DNA from: Thermaerobacter sp. FW80
GTDB lineage: Bacteria; Bacillota; Sulfobacillia; Thermaerobacterales; Thermaerobacteraceae
Length of the DNA stretch: 64,000 nt
NCBI RefSeq assembly: GCF_004634385.1
Contig: NZ_CP037895.1
Location: forward strand, 2,641,245-2,705,244
Direction of reading: 5' to 3'
Within the stretch, counting starts at the first letter, position 1. The number at the start of each line of letters is the position of its first letter. A program made the translations under genes and the position numbers. Positions 42,253 through 51,131 of the stretch are shown here, in pieces. The notes beneath the pieces are model-generated. The model made no database searches. It was not told where the DNA came from and saw only the letters and a list, made by a program, of their open reading frames with translations.

Positions 42253-43116
42253 TCACCCACCCCCGGCTCGCCCGTGGGCACCTGCTACCCCGACGGACGC
42301 ACCTTCTACCCCGACGACCGCGGCATCCAATACCGGGGCCCAGCGCAGGGCGCGCCACAGGAACCCCGCCGCCAGGACCAGCGCCACCCCCTCCGCCAGC
42401 AGGCCGTGGCCGGACTGGGCCAGCGTCACGGCGCCCGCATTGACGGCGAAGTGGACGCCCACCGCCGCCGCCCACAGGATGGCCCGGCCGCGCACCCACG
42501 CGGCCGCCACCAGCACGCTGAGCCCCACGTGCAGTGCCAGGGCCGCCACCCGTTCCACGAAGGCCAGCGCGGGCGCCGCGAACCCGCCCGCCAGGACGGC
42601 CTCCCGGGCCTGGCGGAGTCCGGCCGCCGCCTCGGGAGGCAACCCGAAGGGCGCCCCAGGCCGGTCCCCACCGGCCGGGCCGCCCATGCCCTCGGCCCAC
42701 GGCAACAGCCACAGGGCGATCGCCGTCGCCAGCAGGCTGAGCCCGACCAGGACCGCGGACTCGAAGCCGCCGTGGCCGAGGCCCATGGCCACGGCATCGG
42801 CGGCCCGCGGCCGCCGCACCACCAGCCGGTAGGCCACGTACCGCCCCGTCTCCTCCCACAGGGCGGCCGTCAGCGAGGCGAGCAGCGCCGTGGCCGCCAC
42901 GCCCCATCGCGCCGTGGCCCAGGCGTTGAAGGCCGGCAGCCACGGCAAGCGCAGCAGGCCTTGAAAGACCAGGAAGGTGGCAGCCCCGATCAGCGCCACC
43001 CGGGCGCGCCACCCCCAGCGGCGATGGCCCACCCAGAACACGACGGCGGGGAGCAGGATGGCCCCCGCCCCCGCCAGCCCGTACATCAGCGCGATCGCGC
43101 GCAGCCGATCGTCCAC
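42253..43116 (-). CDS. YhfC-like intramembrane protease family protein
   Basis: 287 residues from GTG 43116, about eight helices. LTAALWEETGRYVAYRLVVRRPRAADAVAMGLGHGGFESAVLVG carries the Glu-Glu-x-x-Arg motif and the later GHGGFE and VGVHFAVNAG segments of the YhfC (PF10086) proteins, which are related to CAAX-type glutamic intramembrane proteases. Substrate unknown. It lies downstream of the aldehyde dehydrogenase with a hairpin between, so it is probably a separate transcript. Confidence 0.75.
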   Translation of the reverse strand: MDDRLRAIALMYGLAGAGAILLPAVVFWVGHRRWGWRARVALIGAATFLVFQGLLRLPWLPAFNAWATARWGVAATALLASLTAALWEETGRYVAYRLVVRRPRAADAVAMGLGHGGFESAVLVGLSLLATAIALWLLPWAEGMGGPAGGDRPGAPFGLPPEAAAGLRQAREAVLAGGFAAPALAFVERVAALALHVGLSVLVAAAWVRGRAILWAAAVGVHFAVNAGAVTLAQSGHGLLAEGVALVLAAGFLWRALRWAPVLDAAVVGVEGASVGVAGAHGRAGGG

Positions 43117-43165
43117 CGCGGTACCCCCCGTGGACCGCCTTGGACCTCCATCCCTCCGCGACGCG

Positions 43166-43187
43166 GCGGAGGCTGCGGAGCCTCCGC
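43166..43187 (-). terminator. Hairpin downstream of the aldehyde dehydrogenase gene
   Basis: Nine perfect pairs (gcggaggct / agcctccgc) with loop gcgg, about 70 bp after the stop at 43256 on the minus strand. Confidence 0.5.
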
Positions 43188-43255
43188 GACCCCATCCCGA
43201 GCCGCCGGGACCGCTTCCACCCCGGTCGACCCCGTCGAACCGCGGTCCCGACCCG

Positions 43256-45034
43256 TCAACCCAGGTTGACCCAGACGCTCTTCACCTCGGTGTAGTGCTC
43301 CAGGGCGTACCGCCCCATCTCCCGCCCGATGCCGCTCTGCTTGAACCCGCCCCAGGGGCTGGTGGCGTCCAGCAGGTTGTAGCCGTTGATCCACACCGTC
43401 CCCGCCTTGAGGCGGTGGGCCACCTTGATAGCCTTGGCCACGTCCCGCGTCCAGATCCCCGCCGCCAGCCCGTAGGGCGTGTCGTTGGCCCGGCGCACCA
43501 CCTCGTCCAGGCTCTCGAAGGGCAGCACCGTCAGGACCGGCCCGAAGATCTCCTCCCGGGCGATGGTCATGTCGTCCCGGCCCAGGAACACCGTGGGTTT
43601 GACGAAATAGCCCGGCCCCGCCTCGGGGTTCGGCTCGCCACCCACCAGAAGCTCCGCCCCCTCGGCGCGGCCCCTTTCGATGTAGCCCAGCACCCGCTCC
43701 ATGTGGGTGCGGCTGATCAGGGGCCCCATCTGGGTCATGGGGTCGATGCCCGGCCCCTGGCGCAGGCGGCCCGCCCGCTCAGCGATGGCCCCGACCACCC
43801 GATCGAAGTGCTCCTTGTGGACGAACAGGCGAGAGCCGGCGCAGCACACCTCGCCCTGGTTGAAGAAGATGCCCATCATCGCTCCGGCCACGGCGCTGTC
43901 CAGATCCGCGTCCGGGAAGACGATGTTAGGGGACTTGCCGCCCAGCTCCAGGGTGACCCGCTTGAAGTCCCGGGCCGCCGCCGTCATGATCTTGCGGCCG
44001 ACGGCCGGTGAGCCGGTGAAGGAGATCTTGTCGACCCCCGGATGCTCCACCAGCGCCCGGCCGGCCGGCTCGCCGTAGCCCGGCAGGACGTTGACCGTCC
44101 CCGGGGGGAAGCCGGCCTGGCGCACCAGCTCCGCCAGCCGCAGGGCCGTCAGGGGCGTCAGCTCGCTGGGCTTGAGCACCACCGTGTTCCCCGCGGCCAG
44201 AGCCGGCGCCAGCTTCCAGGAGGCGATCAGCAGGGGGAAGTTCCAGGGCACGATGGCCCCCACCACCCCCACCGGCTCCCGTCGCGTGTAGGCCAGGTAC
44301 TCGCCGGGGAAGGACACGGGCAGCGTCTCCCCCGTCCACTTGGTGGCCCAGCCGGCGAAGTAGCGGAAGTGCTCGACGGCCAGGGGCACGTCGGCCATGG
44401 TGGTCTCCGTGACCGGCTTGCCGGTGTTGAGGGACTCCAACTGGGCGAACTCCTGGGCGTTCTCCTCCACAAGGTCGGCCAGCTTCCAGAGGAGCCGCCC
44501 GCGCTCCGCCGGGGGCAGCTTGCCCCAGCTGCCTTCCAGCGCCCGCCGGGCCGCCTGGACGGCCAGGTCCACGTCCTCCTCCCCCGCCTCGGCCACCTCG
44601 GCCAGCGGCTCGCCCGTCGCGGGGTCGGTCACCGTCAGGTAGCGGCCCGAGCGGGGCTCCTGCCACCGCCCGCCGATGAAGAGCGGCTTGGGCGAGCTCA
44701 GCCACTGCCGCAGGGCTGGAGCCACGAAGGGAAGCTCCAGGGTCTGCGACCGGGACGAACCCGGCCCGCCGGCCCCGGCGGTGCCGGCCTCCCCCGGTAC
44801 GGCCCGCGGGTCGGCGGCGGCTGCACCCGCGGCCGGGGACGCGGGTGCGGGCTCCGCCTGGACCCCCGCGTGCGCTCGGAACGTCCTGGCGGCAGCGCCC
44901 CCGGTGCCGGGGCCCCTGGCCGCGACCTCGCCGGCCGCAGCGCCCCCGGACGCACCCCTCGCCGACGCCGCCGCGCCTTCGGGGCCGGTGCCGCCCGCCG
45001 GCGGCACCGGCCCCCCGCGCTCCTGAGAGCTCAT
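43256..45034 (-). CDS. Aldehyde dehydrogenase, NAD-dependent (betaine/phenylacetaldehyde type)
   Basis: 592 residues from ATG 45034, which overlaps the stop of the R2lox gene as ATGA. The first about 95 residues are Gly/Ala/Pro-rich linker; the enzyme proper then starts at LFIGGRWQEPRSGRYLTV. Landmarks: VVGAIVPWNFPLLIASWKLAPAL, FTGSPAVGRKI, general base TLELGGKSPNIVF, nucleophile QGEVCCAGSRLFVH, and C-terminal SPWGGFKQSGIGREMGRYALEHYTEVKSVW. It oxidises an aldehyde to an acid. Translational coupling to R2lox suggests the two act in one pathway. Confidence 0.94.
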   Translation of the reverse strand: MSSQERGGPVPPAGGTGPEGAAASARGASGGAAAGEVAARGPGTGGAAARTFRAHAGVQAEPAPASPAAGAAAADPRAVPGEAGTAGAGGPGSSRSQTLELPFVAPALRQWLSSPKPLFIGGRWQEPRSGRYLTVTDPATGEPLAEVAEAGEEDVDLAVQAARRALEGSWGKLPPAERGRLLWKLADLVEENAQEFAQLESLNTGKPVTETTMADVPLAVEHFRYFAGWATKWTGETLPVSFPGEYLAYTRREPVGVVGAIVPWNFPLLIASWKLAPALAAGNTVVLKPSELTPLTALRLAELVRQAGFPPGTVNVLPGYGEPAGRALVEHPGVDKISFTGSPAVGRKIMTAAARDFKRVTLELGGKSPNIVFPDADLDSAVAGAMMGIFFNQGEVCCAGSRLFVHKEHFDRVVGAIAERAGRLRQGPGIDPMTQMGPLISRTHMERVLGYIERGRAEGAELLVGGEPNPEAGPGYFVKPTVFLGRDDMTIAREEIFGPVLTVLPFESLDEVVRRANDTPYGLAAGIWTRDVAKAIKVAHRLKAGTVWINGYNLLDATSPWGGFKQSGIGREMGRYALEHYTEVKSVWVNLG

Positions 45035-46158
45035 GCGCCGGACCCTCCTCCGCCGCCCGCAGCCGGGCCCCCTTGGGCCCGCGCCTCGGCTCGTCCTGGG
45101 CCGCTTCCCGTGGTCGCCGCCGGCCCCGCGGGGCTCCCCGTGGCGGCCGGCGGTCCCCCCGCCGGATCGCCGGCGGCCGCGCCGGGTTCGTCCGGATCGC
45201 GGGTTGCCTCCTCCACCTGGTCGGCGGCCAGCCGGTAGACCTCGGCCAGGGACTTGCCCCGGGCCTGCTCGATCCGCCGGGCCCGCAGGCTGAACTGCTT
45301 GATGGCGTAGTCGATGAACTCCTTCTGGTCCACCTCGAAGGGGTGCTGGTCACCGTAGGCCGCGTAGATCTCGTGGGTCACGCCCAGGGCGTAGGGCAAG
45401 AGGTGGTTGAGCCGGCGGTCGATGACGTGCCAGATGGCGTCGTCCGCCGCCACCAGCCGCTGCAGCAGGAAGACGCCGTAGGCCAGGTGCCGGGATTCGT
45501 CCCGCTGGAAGTTGCGGATGCCCTGGATGAACCCGGGCATGACGCCCTGGCGCTGCAGGGTCCGGTAGAAGGCGTAGTAGCCCGTCTCGGCCAGCACGCC
45601 CTCGACGATCAGGTTGTAGGTCACCGACGCCTCCGCCTGGGCCGCCGGCGACGGGTCGTCCAGCAGGCGGTGCATCGCCCGGGGCAGCTCCTCGTAGAAG
45701 ATCTTGCGATAGCTCGGCGTGTGGTAGTGGTGCAGGTCCGCCCCCGCGACCCCCGCCACCTCGTCGAGGAACCGGCGCATGAACTCGGTGTGCTTCGCCT
45801 CCTCCCAGAGGAAGGTGGTCAGGAACATCTCCTCCTCCAGCCGGCCCTCGCGGGCGATGACCATGATCAGGGGCAGCAGGTCGAGGGTGACCGACTCCTC
45901 CCCGGCGGCGAACAGGGCGACCAGGCGCAGCAGCGCGTCTTTCTGGGCGTCGTTGAGGAGCTTCCAGTCCTCCTTGTCCTGGCTGAGGTCGATGGACCGC
46001 GGGTCCCAGGTGCCGAACCGCTTCGCCTTGTGGTAGAGCCGCATGGGCGGCAGGTCGTGGTTCAGGCCCCGGCCGCTGGTGGTGACGAAGGCGTTGTGGC
46101 GCGCCTCCACCGTCCCCGGGCGCCCGCCCGCCGCTCCGGACGTCGCCGCACCGGACAT
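45031..46158 (-). CDS. R2-like ligand-binding oxidase (R2lox)
   Basis: 375 residues from ATG 46158 (ggagggg 6 bases upstream). Ferritin-like Mn/Fe oxidase of the ribonucleotide reductase R2 superfamily. Metal ligands by motif: Glu87 (GEESVTLD), Glu120 and His123 (WEEAKHTEF), Glu186 (YNLIVEG), Glu221 and His224 (RDESRHLAYG). Val90 and Tyr181 stand at the positions that form the Val-Tyr crosslink of R2lox, so it is not a radical-generating NrdB. The C-terminal about 55 residues are low-complexity. R2lox binds a fatty acid and its reaction is unsettled. Neighbours are alcohol and aldehyde dehydrogenases. Confidence 0.92.
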   Translation of the reverse strand: MSGAATSGAAGGRPGTVEARHNAFVTTSGRGLNHDLPPMRLYHKAKRFGTWDPRSIDLSQDKEDWKLLNDAQKDALLRLVALFAAGEESVTLDLLPLIMVIAREGRLEEEMFLTTFLWEEAKHTEFMRRFLDEVAGVAGADLHHYHTPSYRKIFYEELPRAMHRLLDDPSPAAQAEASVTYNLIVEGVLAETGYYAFYRTLQRQGVMPGFIQGIRNFQRDESRHLAYGVFLLQRLVAADDAIWHVIDRRLNHLLPYALGVTHEIYAAYGDQHPFEVDQKEFIDYAIKQFSLRARRIEQARGKSLAEVYRLAADQVEEATRDPDEPGAAAGDPAGGPPAATGSPAGPAATTGSGPGRAEARAQGGPAAGGGGGSGA

Positions 46159-46392
46159 GGGCATCCCCTCCCGCTCGTGTCGTTCTCGCCGCGATCCGGC
46201 CGACGGATCGCCGGCGAGGGTCCACCCCCCAGGGACCCCCCGAAGGCTCGGAAGAGCCGTCGCAGGCGGCGGGTCGCCGGACCGCCCGGCGCCCTGTCGC
46301 GGCACCGGCATCGAGGACCCGCCCTCGGTCGTCTCCTGGAGCCCATCCGGGTCAGCCTGCCACCCGGCGCGCCCCGGGACCGGGCGCCCCCC

Positions 46393-47439
46393 TCAGGCGT
46401 CGGGGATCAGCACCACCTTGGTGGCCTCCCGGCTGTCGAACATGCGGTACCCCTCCACCGCCTCGGTCAGGGGCAGCCGGTGGCTGATGATGACCTCCGG
46501 GTCGATCCGGCCGCCGGCCACCAGGGCCAGGGTGGCGTCGATGTCGCGGTGGATGTTGGCCAGGCCGATGCGGAAGGCGATGTCCCGGGTCAAGCTGGTG
46601 GCCAGGGGGAAGGCGAAGCTCTCGACGGTGGTGACGCCCACGGCGACGATCCGCCCGCCGCCCCGCACCAGCTCGAAGGCCAGGGCGACGGTCTTCGGCC
46701 CGCCCACCGCCTCGATGACCACGTCGGCCCCGAGACCCCCCGTCAGCTTGTTGACCTGGGCCACGGGGTTCGTCTCGCTGGCCACGACGGGCACGGCCCC
46801 CAGCCGCTCGGCCAGCTCCGCCCGGTCCCGCAGGAGGTCGATGGCCAGCACCCGCGCGGCTCCCTGGGCGAAGGCGCTCTGGACGGCCATCAGGCCGACG
46901 GGCCCGCAGCCGATGACGGCCACCGTCTCGCCCGGCTGGAGGTGGGCGTTGCGGACGGCGCCGTAGGCCGTGGTCAGGATGTCGCCGCAGAACAGGGCCT
47001 GTTCGTCGCTGAGTTCCTCGGGGATCGGCCGCAGGTTGACGTCGGCGTGGGGCACCCGGACGAACTCGGCCTGGGAGCCGGCCAGGTTGCCGAAGGCCAC
47101 GCCGTAGCCGAAGACGCCGTACTCCCGGCACTGGTTGTAGGCGCCCTTGCGGCACATGGCGCAGTGGCCGCAGGCGGTGTGGAAGGTCCCCACCACCCGG
47201 TCGCCGGCCCGGAAGGCGCGGACGGCGGGGCCGGCCTCCACCACCACGCCGGTGAACTCGTGGCCGCAGACGAAACCCGGCACCATGCCGGGGATGTGCC
47301 CGTGGTAGATGTGCAGGTCCGAGCCGCAGATGGCGCAGCGGGTGACCTTGACGATGGCGTCGTCGGGCTGCTGGATCGCGGGCTCGGGCACCTCCTCGAG
47401 GGCCACCTGGCCCACGCCGCGGTACGTGACCGCCTTCAT
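46393..47439 (-). CDS. Zinc-dependent alcohol dehydrogenase (MDR family)
   Basis: 348 residues from ATG 47439 (gaggagggg upstream). Catalytic zinc ligands in RCAICGSDLHIYHG and GHEFTGVV; structural zinc Cys cluster TACGHCAMCRKGAYNQC; NAD-binding VAVIGCGPVGLMAVQSAFAQGAARVLAID. Closest in look to formaldehyde/threonine/glutathione-independent branches with a GDILTTAYGAV segment. It turns an alcohol into an aldehyde, which the enzyme at 43256 could oxidise further. Same strand as R2lox, 234 bp upstream. Confidence 0.94.
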   Translation of the reverse strand: MKAVTYRGVGQVALEEVPEPAIQQPDDAIVKVTRCAICGSDLHIYHGHIPGMVPGFVCGHEFTGVVVEAGPAVRAFRAGDRVVGTFHTACGHCAMCRKGAYNQCREYGVFGYGVAFGNLAGSQAEFVRVPHADVNLRPIPEELSDEQALFCGDILTTAYGAVRNAHLQPGETVAVIGCGPVGLMAVQSAFAQGAARVLAIDLLRDRAELAERLGAVPVVASETNPVAQVNKLTGGLGADVVIEAVGGPKTVALAFELVRGGGRIVAVGVTTVESFAFPLATSLTRDIAFRIGLANIHRDIDATLALVAGGRIDPEVIISHRLPLTEAVEGYRMFDSREATKVVLIPDA

Positions 47440-47655
47440 CTCAGGCCCCTCCTCGCTCGGCCGCAACTCCTCCTGCCCCGCCGGGCCGCGGCCGCGACCT
47501 CGCGCCCGCCCCGTCGCGGCCGCCGGCCCCTGGACCGCACCCCGTCGCCACTCGACGGCATGCCGCCCGCCCCGCCGGCGGATCCGCCGGCACGGCCCGC
47601 GCCGTGCTGGCGACCGTGTGGCGCCGCGGCCGCGTGACGGCTGGCGCCGCGTCCC

Positions 47656-47830
47656 GCGGCGGCCCCGCGGGGCCCGGCGGCCGCATGGTGCCGACGGCCG
47701 CCGTCATACCCGAGGGCCATCGGCGCCGCGACCGCGTGGGGCCCGGCGGCTGCGTCCCACCGGCGTACGCGTGGTGCCCGACGGCCGCAGGCGCCGGCGG
47801 CCGCGTGGCGCGGCCGGGCCGCCGCATCCC
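47656..47830. repeat. Degenerate GC-rich repeat region
   Basis: Within the 397-bp gap 47440-47836, imperfect copies of cggcggccgcRtggYgc recur at irregular spacing. No gene, promoter or hairpin stands out. Confidence 0.5.
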
Positions 47831-47836
47831 GCGGCC

Positions 47837-48265
47837 TCAGGCCACCCCCTCGGGGAACTCGGTCTCCACCTGCTGGGCGGAGTTGACCAGCTCCTTGGCG
47901 GCGATGACGTACCCCGAGAGCACCCCCATGTCGCCCTTGAGGATCTTGAGCTTGCCGCGCATCATGGCCGCCAGCGGATCCAGCTCGCCGTCCATCACCT
48001 GCTTCCAGGTGTAGGCGTCGGCGCTGATGACGTAGGGCACGTTCTCCAGGTCCGCCTTCGTCCCGACCCGAGCATCGCGGCACTCGCCCTTGTACAGGTC
48101 GAGGATGATGGCCCGCTCCTCCTCGATGCCCAAGGACGGATCGGCCTCAAGGACGAAGGCCAGGGGCCACTCCCAGGTGCGGGCGGCCTCGCGGTAGTTG
48201 GCGTTGGCGTTGATGCGCTCCTTGTAGGCCTTTGCCCACTCCTCGGTGAAGGCCTGGTATGCCAT
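47837..48265 (-). CDS. SCP2 sterol/lipid-binding domain protein
   Basis: 142 residues from ATG 48265 (gggaggg 8 bases upstream). The sequence EADPSLGIEEERAIILDLYKGECRDARV followed by VPYVISADAYTWKQVMDGELDPLAAMMRGKLKILKGDMGVL fits the SCP2 fold, a carrier for fatty acyl chains or sterols. It lies between the TetR and alcohol dehydrogenase genes, which suggests a lipid substrate for the pathway. Confidence 0.82.
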   Translation of the reverse strand: MAYQAFTEEWAKAYKERINANANYREAARTWEWPLAFVLEADPSLGIEEERAIILDLYKGECRDARVGTKADLENVPYVISADAYTWKQVMDGELDPLAAMMRGKLKILKGDMGVLSGYVIAAKELVNSAQQVETEFPEGVA

Positions 48266-48365
48266 GGGCCCGTCCCTCCCTTGCAGTGGTGCCGGTTCGT
48301 CCCCATCCAACCCGGCATGGTCGCGTTGGCACCGGGCGTGCCACTGCGGTCCCGCCATGGCGCGC

Positions 48366-49052
48366 TCAGTCGCTGCGTCCCTCGCTCCCTCTGCCGGAGG
48401 AACCGGCCGCGGGCGGGCACCCGGCCACCGCGGCCACCTGGGCCACCAGGTCGTCGGCTACCTCCGGCCGTAACACCCCCTTCGCGATGTAGAGCAGGAA
48501 CGCGTCGGCGATGGCCTCGGGCGGCAGCGGGCCGTCCCGCCGGTACCAGACCGTGACCCAGTTCATCGCGCCGAAGCCGAAGAGGCGCAGCAGGCGCAGG
48601 TCCACGCCCCCCTGGAAGAGGCCCGCCTCCGCCCCCGCTTCCAGCGTACGGGCCCACAGGGCCTCGTAGGCATCCCGCGCCGCCACCGCCCGCTCGGCTG
48701 CCGCGGGACTGAGGTAGCGGCTCTCCTGGAGGATCACGGCGACGAAGTCCTGGTGGTCAAGGCACGCCAGCAGGTGCGCCCGCAAGCCGGCCCAGATCCG
48801 CTGCGCCACCGTCGGCGCGGCTGCCATGGCCGCCTCCACCCGCCGGTGGACCACCTCGATCCCGTGCAGCACCACCTCGAGCAGCAGCTGGTCCTTGTTG
48901 CTGAAGTGGTAGTACAGCGCGGCCGGCGTCACGCCCAGGGTTGCCGCCAGGTCCCGCATGGTGGTGGCGGGGTAGCCCTGGCGGGCGAAGAGCCGGGCCG
49001 CCTGGTGGAGGATGGTCTCGCGCTGCGGAGCGACGATCTTGTTCTGTGCCAA
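48366..49052 (-). CDS. TetR-family transcriptional regulator
   Basis: 228 residues. Start TTG 49052 is chosen for gggggg six bases upstream and because the DNA-binding domain begins soon after: RETILHQAARLFARQGYPATTMRDLAATLGVTPAALYYHFSNKDQLLLEVV. The ligand domain resembles TetR_C regulators of fatty-acid degradation (FadR/PsrA-like): VAVILQESRYLSPAAAERAVAARDAYEALWARTL. It heads the SCP2-ADH-R2lox-ALDH series and has a palindrome in front of it. Confidence 0.9.
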   Translation of the reverse strand: MAQNKIVAPQRETILHQAARLFARQGYPATTMRDLAATLGVTPAALYYHFSNKDQLLLEVVLHGIEVVHRRVEAAMAAAPTVAQRIWAGLRAHLLACLDHQDFVAVILQESRYLSPAAAERAVAARDAYEALWARTLEAGAEAGLFQGGVDLRLLRLFGFGAMNWVTVWYRRDGPLPPEAIADAFLLYIAKGVLRPEVADDLVAQVAAVAGCPPAAGSSGRGSEGRSD

Positions 49053-49116
49053 CGGTGTCCCCCCGGATCGGTGCGGATTGCCCTCGGTGACCGGCTTGAC
49101 GCCCCTGAGCGTCGAC

Positions 49117-49126
49117 TGAACGTTCA
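49117..49126. promoter_or_regulatory. TetR-type operator candidate
   Basis: TGAACGTTCA, a perfect 10-bp palindrome, 65 bp upstream of the TetR start and resembling operators of fatty-acid TetR regulators (TGAAT...ATTCA types). The remainder of 49053-49389 shows no gene. Confidence 0.5.
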
Positions 49127-49389
49127 TTAAGCGACTCGTCGAGGCATCCTTCGCCGCGGCGCGGCCGTCTCCTGCCGCGGCAGCTTCCGGCCGGGGCCCG
49201 GGACTCGATATGATGCGGACGGTCGGGGCACTCGGAAGGAGCGGTGGCGCGGCGGTGGAGAATGGGGAGGTCGCCGGATGCCGTGGGTGCCCCGGCTGGG
49301 GGTCGCCGCGCGCCAACACCGAACCCCGCCGCCCCGCACGGTCCGGGCCATGCGCCCGACGGGGACGACGCCACCGGGAGGGCAGGGAC

Positions 49390-50217
49390 ATGGAAACCAC
49401 CGCTGCGCCGGCAACGAACGGTCCCGTTGGGGTCATCGTCCTGGCGGCCGGGCAGGGCCGCCGCATGGGCAGGCTGAAACAGCTGCTCCCTCTGGGCGGC
49501 CGTCGGATCGTGGACTGGGTGGTGGCGGCAGCGAGCGGTGCCCGGATCGGTCCGGTGGTCGCCGTGCTCCACCCGGCCGTAGCGGCCGCGGGCGTCCCCA
49601 GGACGCCCCACCCGGCGGTGCACCCCGTGGTCAACCCATGGCCGGAGGACGGCCAGGCCCGGTCCCTGCGCCTCGGCCTTCGGAGCTTGTTGCAGGTCGA
49701 GCCGGCGCTGGTGGCCGCCGTCGTCATGCTCGGCGACCAGCCGTTCATCACGCCGGAGGTGGTGAGGGGGCTGGTGCAGGCGTTCCTCGCGGCACCCCAC
49801 GGGCCTGCGGGTCCCCTGGCCGCCCGGCCGGTCTGGGACGGGGTGCCCGGGCACCCGGTCCTGCTCGCCCGCGGCTTGTTCCCGGAGGTCTTGCGGCTCC
49901 AAGGGGACGCGGGCGCACAGCCCTTGCTGGCGCGGCACCGGTCCCGGGTGCTGCACTGGCCGGCACCCGGTCCCGAGGTGATCCGTGACCTGGACACCTG
50001 GGCAGACTATGCGGCCGCCTGCCGATCCCGGACCGGCTCGAACCGCCCGCCGACGCGGCCGGACGCTCCCCCGACGTGGGCGGGCCCAGCGGCCGCCGGC
50101 CACTCGATTGCGGACCCGCCGTCCCCGGACGCAGTCCCCGACGGCGCCCCCACGCCCCGCAATCCACGGCCCGGCCCCGGCGGCAGGCCGGGAGCCGGGA
50201 AGGAGGCCCGCACGTGA
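49390..50217 (+). CDS. MobA/MocA-like nucleotidyltransferase (molybdenum cofactor type)
   Basis: 275 residues from ATG 49390. VGVIVLAAGQGRRMGRLKQLLPLGGRRIVDWV is the nucleotide-binding signature of MocA/MobA-like transferases (NTP_transf_3), and VVMLGDQPFITPEVV contains the metal-binding Asp. MocA adds CMP to molybdopterin for xanthine dehydrogenase-type enzymes; the XdhC-like gene at the window end supports such enzymes being encoded nearby. The last about 60 residues are Pro/Gly/Arg-rich. Stop overlaps the next GTG. Confidence 0.85.
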   Translation: METTAAPATNGPVGVIVLAAGQGRRMGRLKQLLPLGGRRIVDWVVAAASGARIGPVVAVLHPAVAAAGVPRTPHPAVHPVVNPWPEDGQARSLRLGLRSLLQVEPALVAAVVMLGDQPFITPEVVRGLVQAFLAAPHGPAGPLAARPVWDGVPGHPVLLARGLFPEVLRLQGDAGAQPLLARHRSRVLHWPAPGPEVIRDLDTWADYAAACRSRTGSNRPPTRPDAPPTWAGPAAAGHSIADPPSPDAVPDGAPTPRNPRPGPGGRPGAGKEART

Positions 50218-50774
50218 CGCCACCCCCTCCCGACCGTCCACAAGGCCCGTCGCGTCGATGGCACGCCCTGGCGCCGACCCCCCCGCGGGATGAGACCCTG
50301 TGGACCGGCCTCGTGCTCCTCCTCTTCGGTCTCGCGGCATGGGCCACCGGGGTCCCCTGGCTGTTCGCCCCGGCGCCCTTGCTGGTGTTCCTGGCATACC
50401 TGGCCCGGGCCCGCCTGATCTATCTGCTCGGGCCCGAGCACATGGTGATCCAGACCCTGGCCGGCCGGCGCACGGTTCCCTACGGAACGATCCGCCGGGC
50501 CGAATACCTTGAGCTCGGTGGCGGACTCCGGCTCCTGGCGACCTTCGCGCCGGGGTACGCCGTCGGCTGGTTCTACCTCAGCGGCATCGGGCGTCAACAG
50601 GTGCTGGGCAGCACCGACCGAGGGCCCGCCGTGCGATTGCACCTGATCCGGGGCACCGTGATCATCACGCCCCAGGATCCCGTGGCCGCCCTCTCCCTGC
50701 TGGACGAACGCGGCATCCCCGTGGAGGCACCCCGATGGGTGCTGCGGGAGATCCGCCGCCGACGGCGCTCGTGA
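50214..50774 (+). CDS. Membrane-anchored bacterial PH-domain protein (bPH_2 type)
   Basis: 186 residues from GTG 50214, overlapping the previous stop (GTGA). Two N-terminal helices (TGLVLLLFGLAAWATG, LFAPAPLLVFLAYLA) precede a PH-like region with YGTIRRAEYLELGGGLRLLATFAPGYAVGWFYL and VRLHLIRGTVIITPQDPVAALSLLDERG. Homologues of this arrangement are common in Firmicutes with unknown role. Confidence 0.8.
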   Translation: MTPPPPDRPQGPSRRWHALAPTPPRDETLWTGLVLLLFGLAAWATGVPWLFAPAPLLVFLAYLARARLIYLLGPEHMVIQTLAGRRTVPYGTIRRAEYLELGGGLRLLATFAPGYAVGWFYLSGIGRQQVLGSTDRGPAVRLHLIRGTVIITPQDPVAALSLLDERGIPVEAPRWVLREIRRRRRS

Positions 50775-51131
50775 CCGCGCCACCGAGACCGCAGCCGCAC
50801 CCCCGGCCCGGGCCGCCCCCTCGCGTCGCAAAGCCGCCGCGAGGCTGCGAATATGTTCTCGTGAAGTGCCCCTGGACGCCCGCCAGCCGGGACGGCCGGT
50901 GCTGACGGCACCCTCCGGCGGGACGTCCCGGCGTCGAAGGCCTCGACGGAAGGCTTGGCGTGGCGACGCGCACGGGGTGCCACGCACGGGACCAGCAAGG
51001 ACGCCCTTCAAGACTGCGGTTCGCGGGGGAGCCTGGACAGGACGCTGGGGGCGATGGGGTTGCGACCGCCACTTCCTTAACGACCGTTCGGTGGAACGGG
51101 TCGTCCGGAGAGCGAGGGGGGTTCCACGGTC
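50775..51131 (+). other. Intergenic region without recognised gene
   Basis: 357 bp. A 7-bp hairpin (gcgtggc / gccacgc) lies at about 50957-50984, and a lower-GC patch tgcgaatatgttctcgtgaag at about 50845 might be promoter sequence. The end carries gaggggggttcc before ATG 51132. No coding sequence is convincing. Confidence 0.5.

Noticed and set aside
45031-46158. Class I ribonucleotide reductase beta subunit
   Set aside because: Val and Tyr at the R2lox crosslink positions, the ADH/ALDH neighbours and absence of an nrdA nearby favour R2lox.
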